NCBI GenBank assembly: GCA_902362715.1
Contig: CABIXN010000001.1
Location: forward strand, 663,029 to 727,028
DNA: 64,000 nucleotides
Direction: 5' to 3'
Origin: Lachnospiraceae bacterium
GTDB lineage: Bacteria; Bacillota; Clostridia; Lachnospirales; Lachnospiraceae
A program made the position numbers and the translations under genes. Below are positions 17,399 to 26,677 of the stretch, one piece after another (positions within the stretch are counted from its first letter, which is position 1; each line of letters begins with the position of its first letter). The notes under the pieces were generated by a model. It saw nothing but the letters and a program-made list of their open reading frames with translations. It searched no databases and had not been told where the DNA came from.

Positions 17399-18718
17399 TT
17401 ATTTTTTCCGTCTATTTGCAAGAATTGTTCTTCTCATAGATTTAATTGCCTGTGCCAGACTTCGCTTTGCAGGACATGTGAAACTGCAGCTTCCGCATTC
17501 CACACATTCCATACCGTTCCATTTTTCAAACATTTCTTCATCATAATTTTCTGCATAATCAGCTAATCTGGATGGAACAATTCTGGATGGACAGGCTTCC
17601 ACACAACGGCCGCAGTTAATGCAGGCGGTTGTTTCGCTTGCAGCAACATCATCTTTGGCCAGCGCCAGCAAAGCAGAGCTTGTCTTTGTGGCAGGTACAT
17701 CCAGTCCAAACATGGCAAATCCCATCATAGGACCTCCGGAAATCACCTTTTCAGGCTGAACTTTAAATCCGCCTGCCGCTTCTACCAGCTCAGCAAAATT
17801 CGTTCCGATACATGCGCGGAAATTCTGAGGATCTGCTACCGCATCACCTGTAATGGTAATGATTCTTTCCATTAACGGTTTTCCAAGTTTTACAGCATGA
17901 TAAATTGCAACAATTGTATCCACGTTATCTACAATACATCCGGCATCAGCAGGAAGCATTGTGGAATTAATGGCACGGCCTGTTGCAGCATAAATCAGCT
18001 GACGCTCAGAACCTTGAGGATACTTCGTTTTTAATGCCTTTACTTCCATGCGTGGTTCATCTTTCACCATTTCAGATAACTTCGCAATGCAATCCGGTTT
18101 ATTATCTTCGATACCGAAGATTCCTTTTGCGTTATCAAACAGTGAAAGAATAATGCGCATACCTTCTACCAGTTTTTCAGGCTCTTCCAGCATACGGCGG
18201 TAATCTGATGTAAGATAAGGTTCACATTCTGCACAGTTTGCAATAATGTAATCAATCTTTTCAGGTTCTTTGGGTGATAGTTTCACATGAGTCGGGAAAC
18301 CGGCTCCACCCATACCAACAATCCCCGCATTCTGAATCCGCTTAATAATATCTTCTTTCGCTAAAGATGCCGTATCTTCCGTGGGCTGATACGCAGCCTC
18401 ACTGAACTCTCCGTCATTTTCAACAACAATAGCGTTTACCATGTCTCCCACTGCAACTCTTCGCGGTTCAATTGCTTTTACTGTACCCGAAGCACTTGCG
18501 TAAATCGGAGCAGACACGAAACCACCGGCTTCTGCAATCATCTGACCTCTTAATACCTTGTCCCCAACTGCAACAATCGGTTTCGCCGGCGCACCAATAT
18601 GCTGAGACAACGGATAAACCAAATCTCCCTTGGGTAAAAATTCCCGAATCGGCTTATCTTTAGACAGTTCTTTTCCATCGTAAGGATGGACACCGCCCTT
18701 GAAAGTACATAAACCCAT
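17399..18718 (-). CDS. rnfC: Rnf complex subunit C, NADH-binding iron-sulfur protein
   Basis: A 439-residue peripheral subunit that exchanges electrons with NAD(H). The order is an N-terminal barrel-like region (TFKGGVHPYDGK), a NuoF-like Rossmann/FMN region with GMGGAGFPTHVK and CEPYLTSDYR, an SLBB-like part, and two [4Fe-4S] motifs (CINCGRCVEACPS and CVECGSCSFTCPA). The start is the ATG at 18718, with AGAAGG upstream; an in-frame ATG at 18787 lies at or before the predicted transcription start. It is the first gene of the operon. Confidence 0.97.
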   Translation of the reverse strand: MGLCTFKGGVHPYDGKELSKDKPIREFLPKGDLVYPLSQHIGAPAKPIVAVGDKVLRGQMIAEAGGFVSAPIYASASGTVKAIEPRRVAVGDMVNAIVVENDGEFSEAAYQPTEDTASLAKEDIIKRIQNAGIVGMGGAGFPTHVKLSPKEPEKIDYIIANCAECEPYLTSDYRRMLEEPEKLVEGMRIILSLFDNAKGIFGIEDNKPDCIAKLSEMVKDEPRMEVKALKTKYPQGSERQLIYAATGRAINSTMLPADAGCIVDNVDTIVAIYHAVKLGKPLMERIITITGDAVADPQNFRACIGTNFAELVEAAGGFKVQPEKVISGGPMMGFAMFGLDVPATKTSSALLALAKDDVAASETTACINCGRCVEACPSRIVPSRLADYAENYDEEMFEKWNGMECVECGSCSFTCPAKRSLAQAIKSMRRTILANRRKK

Positions 18719-18773
18719 ATTCTGTGCCCTTCTTTCTTTTTTACTAATGGTTTGCCCATAAAAATTCCAATCT

Positions 18774-18803
18774 ATTATATCATACAATGTAAACCAATAA
18801 CAA
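18774..18803 (-). promoter_or_regulatory. rnfC: Promoter of the rnf operon
   Basis: On the minus strand TTGTTA (18798-18803) and a perfect TATAAT (18774-18779) are 18 bp apart. Transcription would start near 18767, giving a leader of about 50 bases before the rnfC ATG at 18718. Confidence 0.65.
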
Positions 18804-18837
18804 AAAAATCGAGTATTTTTTTAGATACAAGCCATGC

Positions 18838-19146
18838 AATTTCAAAAGGAGCAGACCCTGCAGGCAAAGAACTAGTTCTTGGCAGGCAGGAGCTGATTCT
18901 TTTGAAATTATACGGCGACAGCCGTAAAGCGAAAAATCTTTGATTTTGAGCTTGGGCATGGCGTAAGCCAGGCAAAGCTTGAGCATGGCGTAAGCCAGGC
19001 AAAGCTTGAGCAGGGCGCAGCCAGGCAAAGCTTGAGCAGGGCGCAAGCCAGGCAAAGCACTAAAGCGAAAAATCTCTGATTTTGAGCTTGGGCATGGCGC
19101 AGGCAAAAGGAAAGCTTTGAGCAGGGCGCGGCCAGGGGAAAGCTTT
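18838..19146 (+). repeat. Structured repeat array, family B locus 1
   Basis: This fills the 488-bp gap between rnfC and the exonuclease gene. A long imperfect inverted repeat (AATTTCAAAAG near 18839 and its complement near 18897) comes first. Then come the short hairpin TACGGCGACAGCCGTA (about 18911), AAAATC-TTT-GATTTT, and six degenerate 26-28 bp units starting at 18950, 18977, 19004, 19030, 19086 and 19114. Most units contain GGC-GNAA-GCC (GTAA, GTAA, GCAA). A second copy of the GCGAAAAATC...GATTTTGAG segment is at 19064. The same order of motifs recurs on the minus strand at 51402-51557. Confidence 0.8.
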
Positions 19147-19206
19147 AATTTTAAGCTTGTACCTGATATCATTTCTGGATTATACTTTAACTATGAGGTA
19201 ATAAAC

Positions 19207-20403
19207 ATGAAAGAAATTATAACAAGAATAACATTAACTTCAGATCAGGTCTCTTTTCTTCCACTGATACCGGATAAAACCCTGTTTGCAGATATTGAGA
19301 CCACCGGTCTTTCTTCTGCAAAAGATCAGATTTACTGTATCGGAACTTCTTATATTGAAACTTTTGATACGCAGACTTCTAATGCAATAACTTCTAATAC
19401 ACAAACACTTTATACCAAAACAGCCGATTATGTTATCTGTCAGCTGTTTGCAGAAAGCACAGAGGAGGAACCCCTGATACTCCAGAAGTTTCTGGTTCTT
19501 CTAAAGGACAGACAAATTGAAACTTTACTGACCTTTAATGGCGCTTCCTTTGATCTCCCCTTTCTGAAAAAGCGATGCGAAAGCTTTTCTCTTAACTTTA
19601 ACCCGGCATTATTTCTGCATATTGATTTATATCAGGAAGCCAGATTCTGCCAGCCGCTTTTAGGCTTCACAGGTTTAAAGCAAAAACAGATTGAAGCATT
19701 TTTTCACGCTGATCGGAAAGATGAGTATTCCGGCAAAGAATTGATTGAGGTTTACCGTCAGTATCTGAAAGAACCAAAGGAGGAACTGCTGCATCTGCTT
19801 TTACTTCATAATCTAGATGACATGAAGGGAATGTATGAACTCTTATCCATCCGGTGTTATTTAAAGTTTCTTCAAGGTAACTTTCAGATAAAAAAAGCAG
19901 AACTGGAATCTGATATTGATTATGAAGGAAATCAAAAGTTATATCTTACACTTCAGCTTGATCTTTATTCTATGCTGCCTAGAAATATTACACTAATCAA
20001 ACCGGATATCCAGATCCTTTTAAAGAAAAACCGGGGACTTATCCGAATTCCGGTATTATCTGCTGCTTTAAAGTATTTTCTAAAGGACTTTAAAAACTAT
20101 TATTATCTTCCAGAAGAAGATACTGTAATACACAAGAGCGTTGGACAATATGTTGATTCCGGATATAAGATTCCTGCCTGCAAAGAAAACTGCTGTCTGA
20201 AAAAAGAAGGATATTTTATACGGCTGATCCATGCAGGTAATCTCCCGTATTTTCAGGAACATTATAAAAGCAAAAACTTTTATTTTGATGTCAGTGATTT
20301 ACAGCCATTTCCCGGCCGGCCATTCAAACAGAAAAAAGATCTGATGCAGAATCTTTCTGCTGTTTTATCAGATTATCTGAAGCATTTAAAAAAGCTTGTC
20401 TGA
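19207..20403 (+). CDS. RNase H-like exonuclease domain protein (YprB type)
   Basis: A 398-residue protein. The N-terminal 190 residues form an RNase H-like DEDD exonuclease domain (PF13482, YprB type): FADIETTGLSS with the DxE pair, TFNGASFDLPFLKKR with the second Asp region, and HNLDDMKGMYELL with the last Asp. The C-terminal half is not recognised. The ATG at 19207 has GAGG eight bases upstream; upstream frame into the repeat array is not counted. It stands alone, downstream of repeat array B1, and converges on the STAND gene across a shared terminator. Substrate (RNA or DNA) unknown. Confidence 0.85.
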   Translation: MKEIITRITLTSDQVSFLPLIPDKTLFADIETTGLSSAKDQIYCIGTSYIETFDTQTSNAITSNTQTLYTKTADYVICQLFAESTEEEPLILQKFLVLLKDRQIETLLTFNGASFDLPFLKKRCESFSLNFNPALFLHIDLYQEARFCQPLLGFTGLKQKQIEAFFHADRKDEYSGKELIEVYRQYLKEPKEELLHLLLLHNLDDMKGMYELLSIRCYLKFLQGNFQIKKAELESDIDYEGNQKLYLTLQLDLYSMLPRNITLIKPDIQILLKKNRGLIRIPVLSAALKYFLKDFKNYYYLPEEDTVIHKSVGQYVDSGYKIPACKENCCLKKEGYFIRLIHAGNLPYFQEHYKSKNFYFDVSDLQPFPGRPFKQKKDLMQNLSAVLSDYLKHLKKLV

Positions 20404-20418
20404 CTTACAGACAAAACA

Positions 20419-20469
20419 GGCGCCTGCACAGGACAAAGATTTCTTTTTACTATTGTCCGGCAGACGCCC
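20419..20469. terminator. Bidirectional terminator
   Basis: Imperfect arms at 20419-20436 and 20454-20469 (GGCG, CTGC and GGACAA pair with their complements) are followed by TTTTT on the plus strand and by TTTTGT on the minus strand. It serves the exonuclease gene and the convergent STAND gene. Confidence 0.7.
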
Positions 20470-20473
20470 ATTT

Positions 20474-23400
20474 TTACTCCTGATCTGTGTTTAGTTTTTC
20501 AAGTGCTGATTTAAACATGTCTATCCATTGATCATATTTCTTTTCCGGCCTTTCTTCTGCCATCTTTCTTGTAACAGTTAATAGAAGCTTCAGGTTTACT
20601 TTTTTCGATTCAGCCGTAACATAAGGATGCTCTGTAAGCCTAGACAACGCCGTAACAAAATCCTCATAAGCATTATAAGTTCCCCCTGCACAGTTTTCTT
20701 TGGCTATCCCAACAGCTTCCTGGAACAGCTCCAAAGCCTTCCCTTCCCAGTCCTGCCCTCCGCTAAAACAGCGGTACAGATCTCCGGTTCGAATACAATC
20801 ACGCAAAAGATCCTGTCTGCTTTCCAGCGTTCCCAGATCTTCTGCCAGTGCCCGGCTGATTTCAAGAGACTTCTCCTGCATTCTAATGGTCTCCTCCGCC
20901 TCTACGAAACCACGTTCTAAAAATATGTGCCTTGCCAGATGCTGTGCACAGATTCCTATATTCTCCAGACTGTCTTTTGTCTTTCTGATCTGATGAAGTT
21001 TTTCAAAAATATCATAAGCCTTCCGGCACGCTTCCAGGGATTTTTTCAGGTTATCCTCACTATCAGCACAGCTATAATAACTGCTGCCCAATTTAAGATA
21101 GGAATATCCAAGGTTTTCCAGACTATTTAATGTATGCAGCTCCTTTTCTAGTTCTATGGAAATTTCCAGGTCCTTTTCTCCCCAGATAACAGCCTGTCTG
21201 AAATCTTCTTCACTGCCCAGGTCATCAAAACATCCGGCAAGCAGGTTGCAGCATTCACCAAGTTTCTGTCTGCTGTCTGCTGTCTTTAACTCCTCTGACA
21301 GTTTCCGAAATATCTTTTCTGACAAAAAAGCGTTTCTGACAGCTTCCCTTATATTTTTTTCTCCGCCCATCTGGCGCAGAAGCAGGCCCATAGCCATATA
21401 GCTTTGTGCAAGGGAGTTTTCACTGGCTGCAGTTTTCAATTCCTTATTTAATTGTTCTGAAAGCTTAAGGTCCATCCCAAGGTAAACAAGAGCCTTCTCA
21501 TAATATTCTTCTTCCTGATACAGCCGGTATGCTTTTCCAAGACTATAACAAATAGCAGACAGCTGTCTGCGGCTGCCGGATGTTTTTAATTCCTCTGCCA
21601 GTATTTTTCTGATGGTATATGCTTTCTCATACAGCTCCACTGCCAAATCCAGTTCCTTTTGAGATTTATTTTCTATGTAGAGATTTCCCAGGCTGATATA
21701 TGCAATGGCAAGGGATTTACGGGCACCTGCAGATGCCTTTATATCTGCCAGCCTTTCCCGGATCCGGCAGACCTCCTGATACAGAAAAACAGCCTTTTCC
21801 TGATCTTTTCTGGTCTTTTTTAAAGAATACGCACCAGCCAGATTCCGCATACAATTACTTAATCGTCTTTTACTTTCTAAAGATGCTTCCTCTTCATCCA
21901 GTTTTTGCTGCATCTCATACGCCTGCTGATAACAGGAAAGAGCTTTTTTCTGGCAGAGCTCCCCGTCTAGAGTTTCATAAACTGCACCAAGGGAATTTAG
22001 TGCCAGTACGAATGCCGTCTGATGCTTTGCCGAAGGATCCGTCTGCACTATTTTTTCCCGCAGATATACAGCTTCCTTCCGAAATGCCAAAGCTTTCTGC
22101 AGATCTTCTTCCCCCTGCAATTCCTCATAAATATCCGCAAGATGGCCATAATCAACGGAAAGATCCTGCCTGCGTTCATTTGTTTCTTCTGCTTCTAACA
22201 GTTCCTTGCTAATAGAGAATGCATGCTCATACAATGTTTTTGCCCGTAACAGATGTTCTCTGTCCTCATACTGCATACAAATATTCGCAACTTTTTCATA
22301 ACAAACACTTAATTGTCTTTTATTATCCGGCTTAGGAAAACGTGCGGCCAGCTGTTCCATATAATTTTTGTTTTCTATCTGCACCCCCTCGCTTACTCTT
22401 AACTCCTCTAGCGAATCAGAAAATGAAAGTCTGTATTCCCGGCTGATAAAATAGCTGAACTCTGCCTTTACGTCATAATCCGCTCCACTTTTCAGCAGCT
22501 CTGTCAGCCAATTTCCTCCATCCTCCATGGACACCTCTTTTAAATCCCTGGCTGCTGCCTGACGAAGAGGGCTGTCTATTTCGCTATGCTGTATACCAAA
22601 AACCCCATAAGCTTTATCATCCGCCCGGATACAGTGATACATCCATTCGCCGGTTCTGACTGATTCTTCTTTCGGCAGCTGTATCAGGCACCTTAGTATA
22701 CGGTTGTGCATTTCTTTTATGTCTGTACACTGCTGCAAAAATCCTTCCCGGAGACTCTTATGGGAAAAATCGTATCTACCATCTTCACGTATGATAAAAA
22801 AGCTGTGCATATATTTCACAAATCTGGAGAAATCCAGATGATTCCACATAACACCTGTCATTTCTGCAAGTTTTGAAAGCTCCTGCTCTCTGAGTCCGTG
22901 CCTGGAAACCGCTATATAGGAAGCAGCCATTTTTACAAGATTCCCTCCAATTCTTTCAGAAGCAGTATGAAGAAGCTTTACACAGATTTTTTCCAGCTCT
23001 TTTGGCATTGCATCCACAATCCGGATCTGATGTTCTGTAATGGCCTCCATTCCGTCTCCCCGGGCTGTAATCTCATCAAAATCTTCTTTATTCATCATCA
23101 ACAGACGGGAAACCATTAAATTTAAGTACAGTGGAGACGCTGAGCCTTTTTTTTGCAGAATATGAGAAACTACAGCATCCGAAAGTTCTCTGCCTGCATA
23201 TCGGGCCATTCCTGCCAGCATCTGGGCTTTTTCTGCCTCCTGTAAAATCCCCGCCTGATGTATGGCCTCCTCCTCTACTCTGGGAAGCGCAACGGTATCC
23301 AGACAGGAAATAATAATCTTAAACTTTTCAGATAAATTTCCCGGAATAAACAACAGCTCATCTCTGATTTCATCCTTTGGAAGCTGATCAATGCCGTCCA

Positions 23401-24457
23401 GCAAAACAGTCAGCTCCTGACTGCCCAGACGGCTGTAAGCAGCTGCAAGCTCTGCCAGACGTTCCAGCCAGACCTGCTGACTGTCGTCATCCTGTGCTGA
23501 AAAATGTTCCCAGTCTAACTGCTCTTCCAAAAAATAAATCAGATACCGGATCAAAGCTATGCTGCTTCCCGTCATCCCTGTATATCCGCAGAAAATAGGC
23601 AGCACGTTTTTTTTCTCATCCGCAAGGCGTACTGCAAGACGGCTCATCAGCGTACTTTTTCCGCTCCCTGCGCCGCCCTGAATTACCAGCAGATTTTTGT
23701 CTTCTGTCAGTTCCCGGATACATTGCTCAACAAAAGCTTCCCTGGCTGCAAACTGTCCGGATTTCTGCCGGGCCAGCTCCCAGTGGGCAAGCTGATCCTT
23801 TTCAAATTCTGAGAGCGCTCCATAAGCCTCCCAGTCTTTTTCCAGAAGCTCCCTAATATCTTTTGTCACAAGTTCAGCAAAGTGCTCCTGTCCCACAGGA
23901 CGACACTGTTTTTCATCCCAGTGAATCTTATATGTTTTCACTTTTCCGCCAGTCAGTTTAAAGATCCGCTCCTTTAGCCTGCGCAGCTTTTCAGCGTGTG
24001 CCGAATCCTCCTGCAGGTAAATATCCGGCATAATGCCTTCTGATTCTCTATAATAAAACAGTGTTGTTTCCAGCTGCTTTGGCGAACGCAGCGCACCATA
24101 TTCTATTTCCAGAGCTGTTACGCTTTTTTCCAGTTCCTCAAGGGAAAAATTCTGTTTACGTTCAATGGTTTCTGAGATCAATTTCTCTTCCGGTATCCAC
24201 CCGTACCGCTCTCCTAAGATTACAATCATATAAGGGCGGCACCGGTCAATTTCATCCAGGCAGACAGATAGAACTTTTTTAGCACCTTCCTCATTGTCCA
24301 GGTCTCCGGTATTTACTCCCCAGCGCAGATCACAAAAGGAAACACTATCACCATATTCCAATGCATAGTCATTCAGCTGCGGGAGCACTTTTTCATGGAT
24401 TAAATCTCTTTCATAATGCATATCTTTAAAAGTACTAGAAACAAATATTGTCTTCAT
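20474..24457 (-). CDS. DUF4062-NACHT-TPR STAND protein
   Basis: A 1327-residue soluble protein with three parts. (1) An N-terminal DUF4062 domain, residues 1 to about 110: IFVSSTFKDMHYERD, CDLRWGV, ILGERYGWIP. (2) A STAND/NACHT-type ATPase from about 235: Walker A GGAGSGKSTL at 261-270 and Walker B TVLLDGIDQLP at 350-360, then a winged-helix-like region. (3) From about 740 to 1260, many degenerate tetratricopeptide-like repeats of about 50 residues (for example SLGNLYIE, SYSKLG-type helices; each with YEKA/YQQA). This is the layout of animal nephrocystin-3. The start at 24457 has AGAGGAG upstream. A signalling or anti-phage role is inference. Confidence 0.88.
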   Translation of the reverse strand: MKTIFVSSTFKDMHYERDLIHEKVLPQLNDYALEYGDSVSFCDLRWGVNTGDLDNEEGAKKVLSVCLDEIDRCRPYMIVILGERYGWIPEEKLISETIERKQNFSLEELEKSVTALEIEYGALRSPKQLETTLFYYRESEGIMPDIYLQEDSAHAEKLRRLKERIFKLTGGKVKTYKIHWDEKQCRPVGQEHFAELVTKDIRELLEKDWEAYGALSEFEKDQLAHWELARQKSGQFAAREAFVEQCIRELTEDKNLLVIQGGAGSGKSTLMSRLAVRLADEKKNVLPIFCGYTGMTGSSIALIRYLIYFLEEQLDWEHFSAQDDDSQQVWLERLAELAAAYSRLGSQELTVLLDGIDQLPKDEIRDELLFIPGNLSEKFKIIISCLDTVALPRVEEEAIHQAGILQEAEKAQMLAGMARYAGRELSDAVVSHILQKKGSASPLYLNLMVSRLLMMNKEDFDEITARGDGMEAITEHQIRIVDAMPKELEKICVKLLHTASERIGGNLVKMAASYIAVSRHGLREQELSKLAEMTGVMWNHLDFSRFVKYMHSFFIIREDGRYDFSHKSLREGFLQQCTDIKEMHNRILRCLIQLPKEESVRTGEWMYHCIRADDKAYGVFGIQHSEIDSPLRQAAARDLKEVSMEDGGNWLTELLKSGADYDVKAEFSYFISREYRLSFSDSLEELRVSEGVQIENKNYMEQLAARFPKPDNKRQLSVCYEKVANICMQYEDREHLLRAKTLYEHAFSISKELLEAEETNERRQDLSVDYGHLADIYEELQGEEDLQKALAFRKEAVYLREKIVQTDPSAKHQTAFVLALNSLGAVYETLDGELCQKKALSCYQQAYEMQQKLDEEEASLESKRRLSNCMRNLAGAYSLKKTRKDQEKAVFLYQEVCRIRERLADIKASAGARKSLAIAYISLGNLYIENKSQKELDLAVELYEKAYTIRKILAEELKTSGSRRQLSAICYSLGKAYRLYQEEEYYEKALVYLGMDLKLSEQLNKELKTAASENSLAQSYMAMGLLLRQMGGEKNIREAVRNAFLSEKIFRKLSEELKTADSRQKLGECCNLLAGCFDDLGSEEDFRQAVIWGEKDLEISIELEKELHTLNSLENLGYSYLKLGSSYYSCADSEDNLKKSLEACRKAYDIFEKLHQIRKTKDSLENIGICAQHLARHIFLERGFVEAEETIRMQEKSLEISRALAEDLGTLESRQDLLRDCIRTGDLYRCFSGGQDWEGKALELFQEAVGIAKENCAGGTYNAYEDFVTALSRLTEHPYVTAESKKVNLKLLLTVTRKMAEERPEKKYDQWIDMFKSALEKLNTDQE

Positions 24458-24551
24458 AAACGGCTCCTCTTTTTTGTTCTTAGGGTATTTTCCTGTACCT
24501 GTATGTATAAAACCAGGAAAATTCTTCAAAAAATATTGTAAATACCGGACT

Positions 24552-24690
24552 TTCAGGATTCTCCGCCTGCGGCGGGTCGCTTTTGCAACATGACTCCATT
24601 CCGCCGCAGTGCGATCAAAAGCGGAGCGGCTCTATAGGAATCGGTACTTTTCAGCTTTATCACAACACGGTATTTCCTATAGAGTGGAAA
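24552..24690 (+). repeat. Intergenic palindromic repeat, family A copy 2
   Basis: Lies 95 bp upstream of the STAND gene start, in the 302-bp gap that also holds the terminator of the S1-domain gene. The first hairpin is cut to half and the GC-rich hairpin ends without a T-run. The right-hand core (24628-24686) keeps CTCTATAGGAA and TTCCTATAGAG arms and the same loop as the other copies. No clear promoter for the STAND gene could be placed in the remaining bases. Confidence 0.8.
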
Positions 24691-24730
24691 AAGGCCATTC
24701 CGTCCGCTTACGCTTTCAGAATGACCTTCC
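24687..24730 (-). terminator. Terminator of the cmk-ispH-S1 operon
   Basis: On the minus strand AAGGTCATTC (24719-24728) pairs with GAATGGCCTT (24691-24700), one mismatch, followed by TTTTT. It lies about 30 bp after the S1-domain gene. Confidence 0.7.
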
Positions 24731-24759
24731 GAGATCTCAATCTATGATGAGACTAATTC

Positions 24760-25842
24760 TTATTCTTCTGTTTCTTCCGCAAAATCATCTTCTGTAATCA
24801 GAGCTTTCATGCTTAAGCTGATCTTTTTATCTTCTTCGCTGAAATCAACAATTTTTGCTTCGATTTCCTGACCAATTGCCAGAACATCAGATGGTTTATT
24901 TACATGCTCTCTGGAAATCTGAGATACATGAAGCAGAGCATCCACACCAGGAGCCAGCTCTACAAATGCACCAAAGTCTGTCATTCTTGCAACTTTTCCT
25001 GTGACAATTGTACCCACAGCATATCTTTCCGCAGCATTATTCCATGGATTTTCCTCAGCAAATTTCATGCTGAGAGCAATTTTAGTATCTTTAATATCTT
25101 TAATAAATACCTTTACAGCCTGTCCAACGGTAAATACTTTCTTTGGATTCTCAACACGTCCCCAGGACATTTCAGAAATATGAAGCAGACCGTCAGCTCC
25201 GCCAAGATCAATAAATGCACCAAAATCTGTAATATTCTTTACAGTGCCTTCCATTACATCGCCTACCTGGATTTTCTCCAGTAATTCCTTCTGCATCTGC
25301 TCTTTTTTAGCAACCAGAAGCTGTTTTCTGTCACCGATAATTCTTCTTCTTCTCGGATTAAATTCTGTTAATACAAATTCGATTTCTGTATCTTTGTATT
25401 TGCTTAAATCTTTTTCATATACATCGGATACAAGGCTTGCAGGAATGAAAACCCGTGTTTCATCTACAACAACGCTTAAGCCGCCGTCTAAAACCTGTGT
25501 AACAGGAGCTGTAAGTACTTCGCCGTTGTTGAACGCTTCCTCTAGACGTTTGCTGCCTTTTTCTGCCGCAAGACGTTTGTATGTAAGAAGAACCTGTCCT
25601 TCACCGTCATTTACTTTCATAACTTTTGCTTCCATAGTATCTCCTACAGAAACTACATCGAGTAAATTAACACTGGAATCATTTGTATATTCATTACGTG
25701 TAATAATACCATCTGATTTATAGCCAATATTCAGAATAATTTCATCTGGTTTCACATCTATAACAGTGCCTTCGACTACCTCTCCATTCCTAATTGTTTT
25801 TAAAGATTTTTCCAACATTTGTTCAAAGCTCATTTCTGACAT
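24760..25842 (-). CDS. S1 RNA-binding domain protein (ribosomal protein S1 homologue)
   Basis: A 360-residue protein with four S1 domains, at roughly 20-90, 105-170, 190-258 and 275-345. The third and fourth have the classic TDFGAFIDLGGADGLLHISEMSW and TDFGAFVELAPGVDALLHVS type cores. It resembles the short S1 proteins of Firmicutes, which bind mRNA; whether they act on the ribosome as in E. coli is not settled. ATG at 25842 has GAGGAGG nine bases before. It overlaps ispH by 20 bp; ispH-rpsA linkage or fusion is a known clostridial arrangement. Confidence 0.92.
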   Translation of the reverse strand: MSEMSFEQMLEKSLKTIRNGEVVEGTVIDVKPDEIILNIGYKSDGIITRNEYTNDSSVNLLDVVSVGDTMEAKVMKVNDGEGQVLLTYKRLAAEKGSKRLEEAFNNGEVLTAPVTQVLDGGLSVVVDETRVFIPASLVSDVYEKDLSKYKDTEIEFVLTEFNPRRRRIIGDRKQLLVAKKEQMQKELLEKIQVGDVMEGTVKNITDFGAFIDLGGADGLLHISEMSWGRVENPKKVFTVGQAVKVFIKDIKDTKIALSMKFAEENPWNNAAERYAVGTIVTGKVARMTDFGAFVELAPGVDALLHVSQISREHVNKPSDVLAIGQEIEAKIVDFSEEDKKISLSMKALITEDDFAEETEE

Positions 25843-26677
25843 ACTTTTGAACCTCCTCAATAATATTATTTGGGGTTGACGCCCCAGCTGTAATACCTAC
25901 GTAGCCGAAACGCTGAAACGTGGAGTTTTCCAAATCGTCTTTCGTTTGTATAAAGTAAGTATTTTTGCATTTTTTACTGCAGATCTCGAACAGTTTCCTG
26001 GAATTGGAACTGCTCTTTCCGCCGATTACAATCATTGCATCCACCTGGCCGGATAACGCTTCCGCTTCTTTCTGGCGCTGCTCAGTGGCACTGCAAATTG
26101 TATTTAAAACAATTCTATCATAACCTTTTTCAGATATAATTTCAACTAAATCTTGAAATTTATTATAATTAAAAGTTGTCTGGGAAACAATACAGACCCT
26201 GCCCTCTTTTGGAACGGTAAACTTTTCTGCTTCCTCTTGTTCCGACAATATCGTTGTTCGCTGGGGGTCTGACCATCCATAAATCCCCTGTACTTCCGGA
26301 TGGGCCGCGTCTCCGATAATAACAACATAATATCCCTGACTGCTGTATTCTCTGACATATTTGTGGATCCGCAGCACAAAGGGACAGGTTGCATCCACTA
26401 CCCGCAGACGGCTTTGTTCCATTCTCTCCCGGATCTTTCTTGAAACGCCATGGGAACGGATAATAATAGTGCCGCACTCTTTTTGTTCTATTTCTTCCAC
26501 CGTTTTAAGAACCGTTACCCCTCTTCTTTCTAGTTCGCTGACAACCTCTTCATTATGAATAATCGGTCCAAAGGTATAAATGGGCCGCTGTCCGTATTCA
26601 ATTTCATGATAAACGGCGTCTATGGCCTTTTGTACGCCAAAACAAAATCCTGCGCTTTTTGCTGTTTTCAGTTTCAT
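25823..26677 (-). CDS. ispH: 4-hydroxy-3-methylbut-2-enyl diphosphate reductase
   Basis: A 284-residue enzyme that performs the last step of the MEP isoprenoid pathway, giving IPP and DMAPP. The three [4Fe-4S] ligands are visible: Cys12 in GFCFGV, Cys98 in DATCPFV and Cys195 in NTICSATEQRQ. TAGASTPNNII near the C-terminus is typical. It overlaps cmk by four bases and the S1 gene by 20. ispG, the preceding enzyme of the pathway, is at the far end of the window. Confidence 0.97.
   Translation of the reverse strand: MKLKTAKSAGFCFGVQKAIDAVYHEIEYGQRPIYTFGPIIHNEEVVSELERRGVTVLKTVEEIEQKECGTIIIRSHGVSRKIRERMEQSRLRVVDATCPFVLRIHKYVREYSSQGYYVVIIGDAAHPEVQGIYGWSDPQRTTILSEQEEAEKFTVPKEGRVCIVSQTTFNYNKFQDLVEIISEKGYDRIVLNTICSATEQRQKEAEALSGQVDAMIVIGGKSSSNSRKLFEICSKKCKNTYFIQTKDDLENSTFQRFGYVGITAGASTPNNIIEEVQKYVRNEL

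Noticed and set aside
18838..19146. Insertion sequence or transposon remnant
   Set aside because: No transposase fragment or target duplication can be seen; the region is built of short hairpin units.
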